Shown here piece after piece: positions 36,002 through 44,022 of a DNA stretch of 64,000 nt. The stretch is from Verrucomicrobiia bacterium. GTDB taxonomy: Bacteria > Verrucomicrobiota > Verrucomicrobiia > JADLBR01 > JAIBCM01. The notes beneath the pieces were generated by a model. It saw only the letters and a list, made by a program, of their open reading frames with translations, was not told where the DNA came from and ran no database searches. The position numbers and the translations under genes were made by a program. The stretch covers positions 191,364 through 255,363 of the forward strand of contig JAIBCM010000004.1 in the NCBI GenBank assembly GCA_019694135.1. The letters are read 5' to 3'. The stretch's first letter is position 1. Every line of letters begins with the position of its first letter.

Positions 36002-36011
36002 GCTTGGAAAC

Positions 36012-36040
36012 CCATACGCCATTTGGCGTATGGCCTTTTT
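36012..36040 (+). terminator. Rho-independent terminator after the deoxyhypusine synthase homologue
   Basis: A perfect 9-bp stem, CCATACGCC (36012-36020) with GGCGTATGG (36025-36033), loop ATTT, then CC and a T-run to 36040. Confidence 0.88.
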
Positions 36041-36065
36041 AAACAAATTTAGCTAGTTTTTTATT

Positions 36066-38507
36066 ATGAGAAAAAATATTTATTTTTATTGGTGGGCTTT
36101 GCCTTTGGTTTTGTTAGGTCTTTTTAGTCAGGCACAAGCTCAGTTTACTACCTTTCAAGGTGCTTCCATGGTCATTGGGCAACCCGATTTTAATACTATT
36201 AGTGTTGTAGTGGATCAAACCCATGTTCCTCATGCGAGCGCATCGGCCATCAGTGCGAAAGGCCATTTTGCAGTGGCTTGTAGCAATGAAGGTCGCATTA
36301 TGATTTGGAATACGATTCCGACTAACAGTTTGCAACCTGCCGATGTAGTGGTGGGTAAACCCGATTTTGTGAGCGCAGCGCCAGGAGTTAGTCAGACGCT
36401 TATGAATAGTTCCATGGGGGTGGCGTTCAGTCCCGATGGTGAAAAATTGATTGCGTCTGATTCAGGTAATCATCGTGTTTTAATTTGGAATACAATCCCA
36501 ACGGTAAACGGTCAAGCCGCTGATATTGTTTTAGGACAAACTGATTTTAACACTGGCACAACGGACGGAAATCCAAGTGCAACTAAATTTGAATACCCTA
36601 CGGGTATTTTTGTAGCGCCGAATGGACAGATGTTTGTTTGTGATACGTTGAATAATCGCGTGCTACTTTATAACGATATTCCTGAGGCTAGTAATACACC
36701 GGCAGATATTGTCATTGGTCAAAATAATATGACTCAGGATAGCAATGCGAATGGAGTTAAATTTGTGAATCATCCTGAATATGTAGCCGTTTCTCCAGAT
36801 GGCCGTTTGATTATTGGTGATCGCGATAATTTTAGAGCCACTATTTTTAATACCATTCCCACAGCGGATGGTGCTTCTGCTGATATTGCCATTGGCTTCG
36901 GCGGTTTCCCGGGAGATGGTGATCCAGGATGTGACGATGTGCGTTTTCAATCGCCAACGGGAGTTACGGTTTCACCTAAAGGTTTGTTAGCCATTGGTGA
37001 TACAGAAAATAATCGCGTTTTAATTTACAACCAAGTGCCTGACACCAATTTCCCCTCGGCTAATGTGGTTTTAGGTCAACCTGATTTTGTTTCTAACACG
37101 CCCTTTAATACTGGCACCAATGCTCAATCTATGGTGCGACCGTTTGGTATCAATTTCGATCTTAACGGCCGTCTTTTTGTGAACGGTCCTGACATGAATC
37201 GTGTGATGGTTTTTGGTGACTTGCCAACCAATAAAGCGGAGTTAGCAGTTGATATTAGCTTCAATCTCGCCACTCAAGGCATCGGTGGATTGGTTCAGAT
37301 GCTTGTGACAGTGAATAACAATGGTGATTCTACTGCGGATAATGTCGTGGTCTTTACGGCGCCCCCCGTTGGATTGGTTACAAATGGTGCACCGATTGTG
37401 AGCACGGGCACTTATAATATCGCTTCTGGTTTTTGGAGTATTCCCAGCTTGGCAAGTGGACAAGCAGCGACGTTAACCATTCCTCTTAGAGTCGATGCCA
37501 ATGCGCAAGTGGATAACACGTTAACCGCTTATGCTTCCATTATGGCCTCGGATGCTTTGGATCCTATTATGACTAACAACGCTGATCGTGCGGAAATTGT
37601 CATCGGAGGAGTTATTATTCCTGTTGGAACGGGCATTTATGGTGATTTGAATAATGATGGTCGCCCTGACTTGCTCTGGCAGAGAAAGCTGAAACTCGAT
37701 GGTTCGAAACAAACTGTAGTTGCGGGTTATTTAGCCAATGGCCAGGGTGGCTTTAGCAGTTCGGAACAAGTGCTGGCTTCCAATACGAAAAAGTTCAGCG
37801 TGGTTTCCATTGGTGATTACAACCGCGATGGTTTTTCGGATCTCTTTTGGCAAGGTAAAGTCAAAGTTGCGGGAAGTCGCAAGAAGATGAATATGATTCA
37901 AGTTTCGCTAGGAAGCTTAAGCAATGGATTTGCAAGTCCGACTGCTATTGCTACCAACACGGCAAAATTCAAGCTTGCTACATCACGTGATGTGAATGGT
38001 GATGGCATTGAAGACTTGCTCTGGCATGGAAAAATTAAAGTCGAGGGCACTCGCAAAAAACAACGTGGCGTCCAAGCCTATTTTGGTGATGCCAATGGGG
38101 GTTACCCTACCAATGCTTTCATAGCAACGAACACTCTCAAACGTGTGTTGGTGACGGCGTATGACTTTAACGCAGACCTTCGTAACGATTTGATTTTTGA
38201 AGAAAAAGTGAAAGAAGGTCGTAAACGTGTCAGTCAATTAAGCGTTTATGAAAATCAAGGCAATGCAGTATTTGATGGTAAAAAAGAACCGGGTAAACCT
38301 TATAAAGTCACTGCGCCAGAACCGAAGTTGAAATTTGCTGCAGCTGGTTTCTTCAATAATGATGGTATTATTGATGTGATCTGGCAACGCAACAAACGAA
38401 AGACTCGTTCTGCGATTGCTGGTTATCTCGATGACTCGGGTAAAGTGATTGACAGTCCCGAAGTGGCGACCAATAAGAAGCCCTGGAATATTGCAGGACC
38501 CAAATAA
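36066..38507 (+). CDS. Large secreted protein: NHL-like repeats, DUF11/CARDB-like domain, VCBS repeats
   Basis: An 813-residue exported protein. A signal peptide ends near QAQAQ (residue 25). To about residue 385 there are six NHL-like repeats, each with a VLGQPDFN-type strand (variants VIGQPDFN, VVGKPDFV, VLGQTDFN) and RVLIWNTIP or RVLIYN. About residues 390-515 form one Ig-like domain of the DUF11/CARDB sort (VNNNGDSTADNVVVF). From about 520 there are five FG-GAP/VCBS repeats with calcium loops such as GDLNNDGRPDLLWQRK and GDYNRDGFSDLFWQGK. The layout suggests a surface or extracellular binding protein. No anchor or sorting tail is present. Terminators flank the gene, so it is a single unit. 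Confidence 0.85.
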   Translation: MRKNIYFYWWALPLVLLGLFSQAQAQFTTFQGASMVIGQPDFNTISVVVDQTHVPHASASAISAKGHFAVACSNEGRIMIWNTIPTNSLQPADVVVGKPDFVSAAPGVSQTLMNSSMGVAFSPDGEKLIASDSGNHRVLIWNTIPTVNGQAADIVLGQTDFNTGTTDGNPSATKFEYPTGIFVAPNGQMFVCDTLNNRVLLYNDIPEASNTPADIVIGQNNMTQDSNANGVKFVNHPEYVAVSPDGRLIIGDRDNFRATIFNTIPTADGASADIAIGFGGFPGDGDPGCDDVRFQSPTGVTVSPKGLLAIGDTENNRVLIYNQVPDTNFPSANVVLGQPDFVSNTPFNTGTNAQSMVRPFGINFDLNGRLFVNGPDMNRVMVFGDLPTNKAELAVDISFNLATQGIGGLVQMLVTVNNNGDSTADNVVVFTAPPVGLVTNGAPIVSTGTYNIASGFWSIPSLASGQAATLTIPLRVDANAQVDNTLTAYASIMASDALDPIMTNNADRAEIVIGGVIIPVGTGIYGDLNNDGRPDLLWQRKLKLDGSKQTVVAGYLANGQGGFSSSEQVLASNTKKFSVVSIGDYNRDGFSDLFWQGKVKVAGSRKKMNMIQVSLGSLSNGFASPTAIATNTAKFKLATSRDVNGDGIEDLLWHGKIKVEGTRKKQRGVQAYFGDANGGYPTNAFIATNTLKRVLVTAYDFNADLRNDLIFEEKVKEGRKRVSQLSVYENQGNAVFDGKKEPGKPYKVTAPEPKLKFAAAGFFNNDGIIDVIWQRNKRKTRSAIAGYLDDSGKVIDSPEVATNKKPWNIAGPK

Positions 38508-38533
38508 GTAGACTTTCTTACCCCACAAAACTT

Positions 38534-38574
38534 AGAGCCGACTTCAAAGTCGGCTCTTTATGTTTTACCCTTTT
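38534..38574 (+). terminator. Rho-independent terminator after the NHL/VCBS protein
   Basis: A perfect 11-bp stem, AGAGCCGACTT (38534-38544) with AAGTCGGCTCT (38547-38557), loop CA, then a T-rich tail with TTTT and TTTTT runs. Confidence 0.85.
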
Positions 38575-38676
38575 TATTTGGCAAAACTCAAAAGTTTTCT
38601 TATGGAAAGAAGAAAAATTATTTTTCCCGGGTAAAAGCATTGCGGAAAATTTTAGAGAATTGCTAGGGATGCAATA

Positions 38677-39636
38677 TTAAGGTTTGTTTTCCTGAGGTTG
38701 AAACATTTTCATGCTGGCTTCTTGCAGATTTAAAATACTTTCTTGATAAGCTTTATAGCGTTTCAATTGTTCTGGATTTAAAATAGTTTGAGCGCGCGCT
38801 AAAATGCGTTCATTTAATTCTCGCTGTTTCGTGAAATAATCATCGCTTGTTTTTTGAGATTTTGTCATGGCGTTTAGCGCTTGATTATCTGACATGCGAT
38901 TCAATCGATTGTGCTGGTATTCATCGATTAGAATTTGAGTGAGTTGTTCTTTTTGATAAGGTTGAATCGGCATGTCGCTAGAGGCCATTTGATCCACAAA
39001 TCCGCCAACTACCATGCGTTCGGATAATGTTTTTTGATAATTTTTAAATTGAGTATATTGATCCTCGCCTAGCAGTTCTTTGATTTCATTTTTGACAGAA
39101 TCATTTTTTGTTCTGATGCGAGAGTTAGTTCCGCCAAAAATTTGTTGAACTGACTCAAATTGTTGCATTTGCTCTTTTTCAATTAACGCCATTAACTTTT
39201 CTTTGGCTTCTGGAGAAAGCGTGGTGTGTTGAATGAAATCGCGATAATTTTTTTCTACCATCATGTGTTGTTGAGCGCGCATGATTTCTTTCATTTGAGG
39301 ATTGGCCATAAGTTGAGCTAGGGGATTATTATTATTTTTCGCTTTTTCTTGAGTGGGTTTTGTTTCCATGGGGGATGGAATAACAGTGGTTTCTTCATTT
39401 ATTTCTTGGTCATCACGGGCTTTGATGGTTTGAGCGATTTGTAGACGTCTTTTTTCGCGTTGTTCTTGTCTTTTTTCGAAAGCTTTTTCTGCACGTTTTG
39501 TTTGGGCTACGAGGCGTTCATTTAATTGATGGGTTTCTTGCCTTAAAGCTTTAGCGGTTTGCCATTGATAAACATTGGTCATCAGAAGAAGGAAGCATAA
39601 TAGGCTAAGCGCAAATGTGGTAATGGGTTCTTTCAT
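38677..39636 (-). CDS. Membrane-anchored coiled-coil protein, paralogue B
   Basis: No named family recognised. The 319-residue protein (ATG 39636, four bases after the upstream stop; a start at 39669 only re-reads that gene's end) has one N-terminal membrane helix (ITTFALSLLCFLLLMTNVYQW). A basic, heptad-like helical region and a helical C-terminal domain follow. Shared with the upstream gene are LAQLMANPQMKEI-type, YRDFIQHTTLSPEAKEKL, ELLGEDQYTQFKNYQKT and PYQKEQLTQILIDE segments, plus LNERILARAQTILNPEQL. The pattern of Leu-x-x-Gln helices recalls Spy/CpxP-like periplasmic chaperones loosely, but this is not established. The two tandem genes probably arose by duplication. Confidence 0.7.
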   Translation of the reverse strand: MKEPITTFALSLLCFLLLMTNVYQWQTAKALRQETHQLNERLVAQTKRAEKAFEKRQEQREKRRLQIAQTIKARDDQEINEETTVIPSPMETKPTQEKAKNNNNPLAQLMANPQMKEIMRAQQHMMVEKNYRDFIQHTTLSPEAKEKLMALIEKEQMQQFESVQQIFGGTNSRIRTKNDSVKNEIKELLGEDQYTQFKNYQKTLSERMVVGGFVDQMASSDMPIQPYQKEQLTQILIDEYQHNRLNRMSDNQALNAMTKSQKTSDDYFTKQRELNERILARAQTILNPEQLKRYKAYQESILNLQEASMKMFQPQENKP

Positions 39637-39640
39637 GTTT

Positions 39641-40618
39641 TTAATTTTGTTGATTTTGTTGATTCGCACGATCGCGAAATACTTTTAAACCAGTTTCTTG
39701 AATTTTTAACAAACCATTTTGAAATTCTTTAAATTGTTCAAGTTGTTTAGGATTTAATACGGTTTGCGCGCGCAATAAAATGCGGTCGTTTGCTTTTTGT
39801 TGGGATTCAAAATATTGTTGAGCAGTCGCTTCATCCCATTGGCTGAATTGACGCATCATATCGCGTTGTCGTATGCCGCTAAAAGGAGCGTTGCGGTTTT
39901 CTTCAATTAAAATCTGTAACATTTGATCGCGTTGGTAGGGTTGTAGGGGTGCTTCGCTGAGAGCAATCTGTTGCTCAAACTGGCGCATGGCTGAACGTTG
40001 TCCTATAGTTTTTTGATAGGATTCATATTGAGCATAACGCGAAGAACCTAATAGTTCTTGAAGTTCCGATTCCATTTTATTTTCTGTTTCCGCGTTTAAT
40101 TGATTGGTGGGAGAGTTGGACGGCCAGCGACGATTTCGTTCGGGAAATTGTGTCTGATTTTGTGCAAGGATATCTAAAAATTTTTCTCGTTCCTTTGGCG
40201 ATAAACCAATTTGGTTAACAAAATCTTTATAAGTATCTGCCAAAAAACCACGCTGTCGCGCTTTGATGAACTCTTGCATTTCTGGAGTGCGAAAAAGCTC
40301 GCGAAAAGGGTTGTCTTGATTGTTGTTGCCGTTTGCGGATTTACTGTTTCCTTTCTTAGTGAGATCCATTTGATTAGTTAGTTTAGCATATTGGGCTTGG
40401 GATTTTTCTTTTTCCAGGGTGTGAATGCGCTTTTTTAATAAATCCTTTTTTCGTTCGGAAGATCCTTTCTCAGCCATTTTATCCTGTGTGAGATAATCAT
40501 TTAAAAAATTTTGCAAGGCGGCTTGACGTTTTAAGGTCGATTGATGAATGTGCCATTGATAAGCATTAACCACTAACGAGCCAATGCATACGAAGCCGAC
40601 AAGGATTTGTCTTTTCAT
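39641..40618 (-). CDS. Membrane-anchored coiled-coil protein, paralogue A
   Basis: A 325-residue protein, first of a tandem pair. An N-terminal helix (ILVGFVCIGSLVVNAYQW) is followed by a charged coiled coil and a helical domain. It shares with paralogue B the segments YKDFVNQIGLSPKEREKF, ELLGSSRYAQYESYQKT, PYQRDQMLQILIEE and NDRILLRAQTVLNPKQLEQF. It ends in a Gln/Asn-rich tail. The helical domain would face the periplasm. Family unknown; a Spy/CpxP-like or LTXXQ-type fold is a guess from spacing and predicted helices. The gene diverges from a cyclophilin gene with 42 bases between starts, perhaps sharing a regulatory region for envelope protein folding. Confidence 0.7.
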   Translation of the reverse strand: MKRQILVGFVCIGSLVVNAYQWHIHQSTLKRQAALQNFLNDYLTQDKMAEKGSSERKKDLLKKRIHTLEKEKSQAQYAKLTNQMDLTKKGNSKSANGNNNQDNPFRELFRTPEMQEFIKARQRGFLADTYKDFVNQIGLSPKEREKFLDILAQNQTQFPERNRRWPSNSPTNQLNAETENKMESELQELLGSSRYAQYESYQKTIGQRSAMRQFEQQIALSEAPLQPYQRDQMLQILIEENRNAPFSGIRQRDMMRQFSQWDEATAQQYFESQQKANDRILLRAQTVLNPKQLEQFKEFQNGLLKIQETGLKVFRDRANQQNQQN

Positions 40619-40660
40619 TAGTTCAAGTTTAGTTAATATTAACTTCTGTCACAAGTCATT

Positions 40661-41203
40661 ATGAAACGAATTTTTCTTCTTTCATTATTTTTAATCTTAA
40701 CCGGAGTTCCCATGTCTGAAGCTGCTGAAACCAATACTGTGTCTCATCCTGTTATTCGTATGACCACTTCCAAAGGAGCTTTTGATATTGAACTTTATCC
40801 TGAATATGCGCCTAAACATGTGGAGCGCATTTTAATTTTGGTAGAGAAAAAATTTTATAATGGTATTCGTTTTCATCGGATTGTGCCCAATTTTGTGGCT
40901 CAAGCAGGTGATCCTGCTACGAAAAAGGGCCTGGATCAGCGTAACATTGGGTCAGGTGGCTCTGACCTTCCAGATATTCCTTTGGAAGTTACACCTAAAA
41001 TAACTCATCAACGAGGCATGGTCGGTATGGCACGAGCATCAGATCCCGATTCAGCCAATAGTCAATTTTATATTGCTCTTAAGGACATTCATCAACTCGA
41101 TATGCAATACACTGTTTTTGGCCGTGTGTTAAATGACGGCGTGAAAGTAGTGGATCAACTCAAAGTCGGGGATCAAATTATTGATGTGAAAAAACTGGAT
41201 TGA
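40661..41203 (+). CDS. ppiA: Periplasmic cyclophilin-type peptidyl-prolyl isomerase
   Basis: A 180-residue exported cyclophilin. A signal peptide (residues 1-21) ends near SEAAE. The isomerase core shows FDIELYPEYAPKHVERI, FHRIVPNFVAQAGDP with the catalytic Arg, and MARASDPDSANSQFYIAL followed by YTVFGRVLNDG. It speeds cis-trans proline isomerisation in exported proteins. Length and loops fit the short bacterial periplasmic form. It diverges from the paralogous coiled-coil pair and converges on a TPR gene. The gene name is by family similarity. Confidence 0.88.
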   Translation: MKRIFLLSLFLILTGVPMSEAAETNTVSHPVIRMTTSKGAFDIELYPEYAPKHVERILILVEKKFYNGIRFHRIVPNFVAQAGDPATKKGLDQRNIGSGGSDLPDIPLEVTPKITHQRGMVGMARASDPDSANSQFYIALKDIHQLDMQYTVFGRVLNDGVKVVDQLKVGDQIIDVKKLD

Positions 41204-41231
41204 AGGAGAAAAAAACGAAAATTTCTCGCGA

Positions 41232-41717
41232 TTAATTATCAGAAATTAACCAGGATTTTAGCTCTTTTAAATCCTCATCCTTTAAAGCGATTTCGCGAAA
41301 GCTTTCATCTAGTTTAAAGCAACGCTCTAAAGAAACTTTCGCTAAATCAGGTTTGCCTAAGCGCGTTTCGTAACACGCCAAATTGTAATGAAATAGAGGT
41401 TGTCGAACTAAAGTGTCTGGACCAGATAATAATTTATCGCGCGCTTCTTTGGTGCGATTCATTTCGTGTAAACAAAATGCTGCGTGAACAAAATAATCGT
41501 CGCGATCAGGCACAACCTGGCATAGCGGTTCCAGAATTTCTAAGGCTTCTTTCCAATGTTTTTCTTGCATGTGAAGTGCGATGCGGAGATCGATTACCGC
41601 TGGCAACAGTTGTTCTTGCAAGGTTAATTTATGCACTTCTTGCCAGGCTTCACGATACATTCCTAGCAACACATAACCTTGAGCAGCCTCAATAACAGGT
41701 TGAATATCAATACTCAC
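41232..41717 (-). CDS. TPR-like helical repeat protein
   Basis: A 161-residue soluble protein made of helical hairpins with TPR character: YVLLGMYREAWQEVHKL, HWKEALEILEPLCQVVPDRDDYFVHAAFCLHEM and FHYNLACYETRLGKPDLAKVSLERCF. Three to four repeats fill the whole length; there is no signal peptide or other domain. Such proteins act as adaptors; a partner is not evident. It is a single gene divergent from glpX, with about 90 bases between starts. Confidence 0.75.
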   Translation of the reverse strand: MSIDIQPVIEAAQGYVLLGMYREAWQEVHKLTLQEQLLPAVIDLRIALHMQEKHWKEALEILEPLCQVVPDRDDYFVHAAFCLHEMNRTKEARDKLLSGPDTLVRQPLFHYNLACYETRLGKPDLAKVSLERCFKLDESFREIALKDEDLKELKSWLISDN

Positions 41718-41808
41718 ATCTCCTCCACTTTAATATCTTATAATAAGATTGCATTCTTTGAATTGACAAGCAACTATCTTGAGAGGTTTTTATAAAGAAA
41801 TATTGCTT

Positions 41809-42855
41809 ATGGCTAATTTAGAAAGAATGATTGAGTTTGAATTTGTGCGTGCTACGGAAAATGCTGCTTTAAATTCTATTCATTGGTTGGGGAGGGGTGA
41901 AAAAGAAAAAGCAGATGAAGCCGCATGTGACGCTATTTACGGTGTTTTTGATGTTGTCGATATTTGTGGAGAGGTGGTGATTGGCGAGGGGATTAAAGAT
42001 AATGCGCCCGGAATTTTTTTGGGTGAACGTTTAGGCACCTGGAAAGAAGGGTCGCCTCATTTTGATATAGCACTGGATCCAATCGACGGCACAACCAATA
42101 TTTCGAAGGGATTGCCCAATTCCATTTCTGTGATTGCGGGAGCTCAAACTCGCGACAGCCAAACTCGTGCGATGTCTAATGTGCCCAGTTACTATTCGCA
42201 CAAATTAGCTTATGGTCCAAAAGTTGCAAAAGCGCTTAAGAAAAAAGGGAGTGCTCATGCGCTTTTGATTGATAATCCTTTGGACGAAACACTCAAACTA
42301 GTGGCAAAAGCCTTGGACAAGCGAGTGGCGGAAGTGGTGGTGGTGATTTTGGATCGCCCTCGGAACCAAAATTTTATCGATACGGTCCGAAGCGTTGGAG
42401 CTTCTTTGCGGATGGTGGGGGATGGTGATATTACTGCGGCGGTGGCTCCTTCGCTGCCCGATTCGGGTGTTGATCTTTATGTTGGCATCGGTGGCACGCC
42501 GGAAGGCATTTTAACGGCGGCGGCTTTAAAGTGTTTGGAAGGGGAAATTCAAATGCGCATGTGGTTTCCCACACCGGAAGCGCGCAAGAAAGAATGTGAC
42601 GGGTTGAGTGATGCGGAGTTGGATAAAGTTTATTACACGGAAGATCTTTTATCAGGGAAAAGCTCTATTTTTTGTGCTACAGGCATCAGTGATAGCCCAC
42701 TTTTACCTGGCGTAAAATTGATTGGTAAGACGGCGATTACGCATTCTATTTTGATGCGCGCTCACAGTCGCACCGTGCGCTACATTCGCGCGATTCACAA
42801 TTTGGAGCACAAAACCATTCCGCTTCGCAGCAATCCGCGAGAGAAAACGATTTAA
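41809..42855 (+). CDS. glpX: Class II fructose-1,6-bisphosphatase
   Basis: GlpX removes the 1-phosphate of fructose-1,6-bisphosphate in gluconeogenesis. From ATG 41809 the protein has 348 residues. Metal and phosphate segments are GEVVIGEGIKDNAPGIFLGE, FDIALDPIDGTTNISKGLPN, the VGIGGTPEGILTAAALKC loop and YYTEDLLSGKSSIFCATG. A longer frame from a TTG at 41779 adds ten non-conserved residues and is rejected. No good Shine-Dalgarno precedes 41809, so translation may be weak or leaderless. The GlpX fold can also act on sedoheptulose-1,7-bisphosphate. It converges on the envelope operon with three bases between stops. Confidence 0.9.
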   Translation: MANLERMIEFEFVRATENAALNSIHWLGRGEKEKADEAACDAIYGVFDVVDICGEVVIGEGIKDNAPGIFLGERLGTWKEGSPHFDIALDPIDGTTNISKGLPNSISVIAGAQTRDSQTRAMSNVPSYYSHKLAYGPKVAKALKKKGSAHALLIDNPLDETLKLVAKALDKRVAEVVVVILDRPRNQNFIDTVRSVGASLRMVGDGDITAAVAPSLPDSGVDLYVGIGGTPEGILTAAALKCLEGEIQMRMWFPTPEARKKECDGLSDAELDKVYYTEDLLSGKSSIFCATGISDSPLLPGVKLIGKTAITHSILMRAHSRTVRYIRAIHNLEHKTIPLRSNPREKTI

Positions 42856-42858
42856 ATT

Positions 42859-44022
42859 TTAGAGCAAACTTTCAACCCATTGCACTAGCTTTTGGGCGCG
42901 TTGAGACCAACTGAATGCGAATCCTCGTTGATGAGATTGCTCGCAAGCATTTTCGTAATTAGCACGATCTGCCAATAACATTTCACAAGTCTGGGCCAAA
43001 GTTTGGGGTTTATCGGAGTCAAAATATAATGCGGCATCTTGGAGTAAGGTTTTGACGCCCAATAAATCAGAAGCGATGATGGGCAAACCGAAGGATAAAT
43101 AATCCAAAGCTTTGGCAGGGCAGGTGAGATAACGATTGTAAAAAGTGTCTTGCAAAGGCACTAATCCTAAACTTACTTCGCTCGCAAGGGCTTCATGAAG
43201 CTCTCGCAAAGGTCTAAATCCGATGCATTCCACAGTGTCTTGAACTTTTTCTTCATGCATCAATTTTTTAAAGCGTTTGATTTGTTCTTGCGAGCCGCCC
43301 CACAAAGCCATTTGAATATTGCGACGATTGAGTTCAGAAGCCATTTTTACCAGATCGGCTACACCTTTTTCGCGATCCAGATTGCCTACATACACAACTT
43401 TTCTTTTGAGCCGTCTTGGCTCTAAGATTAGTCTTATGTCTTCAGCTTGGGGCTTGGTGCCTAAGGGTAAATTGATAGCTGGCAATTTCGGGAATTTGCG
43501 TTGGTAAAGTTCTTTTTGAGGTTCAGTAATGCAAATCACGCCAGAAAGCTGGGGTAAAAAAAGATTTTCAATAAGTTCTTGTTTATAATCTTGAAACGAT
43601 AAGTGATCGTTGCACCAAAATAAGTCAGCATAAAAATTGTGTGCTTCATAAAATCCAAGTGTTTTTTTATCTCGGCATAATTTGGCGAGGAAAGGAACAA
43701 AAGAGGCTTCTCGGGTTAATACCACAACACGATCTTTTTTTTGCAAACGTTGAATCAGTGATTTGGCTTCAGAAAAAATAGATAAACTCAACGTGGTTTT
43801 TCCTAGCTGTTTGCGTGGCACGCGATGAATGTGTAAATGAGGCGAAGGAGTGAGATCGTAGATTTCTTTTAAATCTTCTTCCGTGTCTGACGCTTCGCCT
43901 TGTCCAATGCAAAAATAAGTTTCATGACCCAACTGCGCTAAAGCATGCGCATTATGCACGCCCACATTCATAATCGGGCCGGGATGTTTCCAATTCCGTT
44001 TATTGACCCAAACAAAAATCAT
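42859..44022 (-). CDS. Family 4-type glycosyltransferase, envelope operon
   Basis: A 387-residue GT-B glycosyltransferase. The C-terminal half shows VVYVGNLDREKGVADLVKM, the acceptor-side CIGFRPLRELHEAL, and KALDYLSFGLPIIASDLLG, the donor-binding region with its Glu replaced by Asp-Tyr context. ATG at 44022 was chosen because it overlaps the upstream stop as ATGA and is preceded by GGGAG; a start at 44040 is possible. Last of four genes that run from 47413 to 42859. With an LpxL-WaaF fusion upstream, the acceptor is probably lipopolysaccharide core, but the sugar is unknown. Confidence 0.85.
   Translation of the reverse strand: MIFVWVNKRNWKHPGPIMNVGVHNAHALAQLGHETYFCIGQGEASDTEEDLKEIYDLTPSPHLHIHRVPRKQLGKTTLSLSIFSEAKSLIQRLQKKDRVVVLTREASFVPFLAKLCRDKKTLGFYEAHNFYADLFWCNDHLSFQDYKQELIENLFLPQLSGVICITEPQKELYQRKFPKLPAINLPLGTKPQAEDIRLILEPRRLKRKVVYVGNLDREKGVADLVKMASELNRRNIQMALWGGSQEQIKRFKKLMHEEKVQDTVECIGFRPLRELHEALASEVSLGLVPLQDTFYNRYLTCPAKALDYLSFGLPIIASDLLGVKTLLQDAALYFDSDKPQTLAQTCEMLLADRANYENACEQSHQRGFAFSWSQRAQKLVQWVESLL

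Noticed and set aside
39637..39669. Start at 39669 for coiled-coil paralogue B
   Set aside because: Those eleven residues are only the alternative frame of the preceding gene's end.
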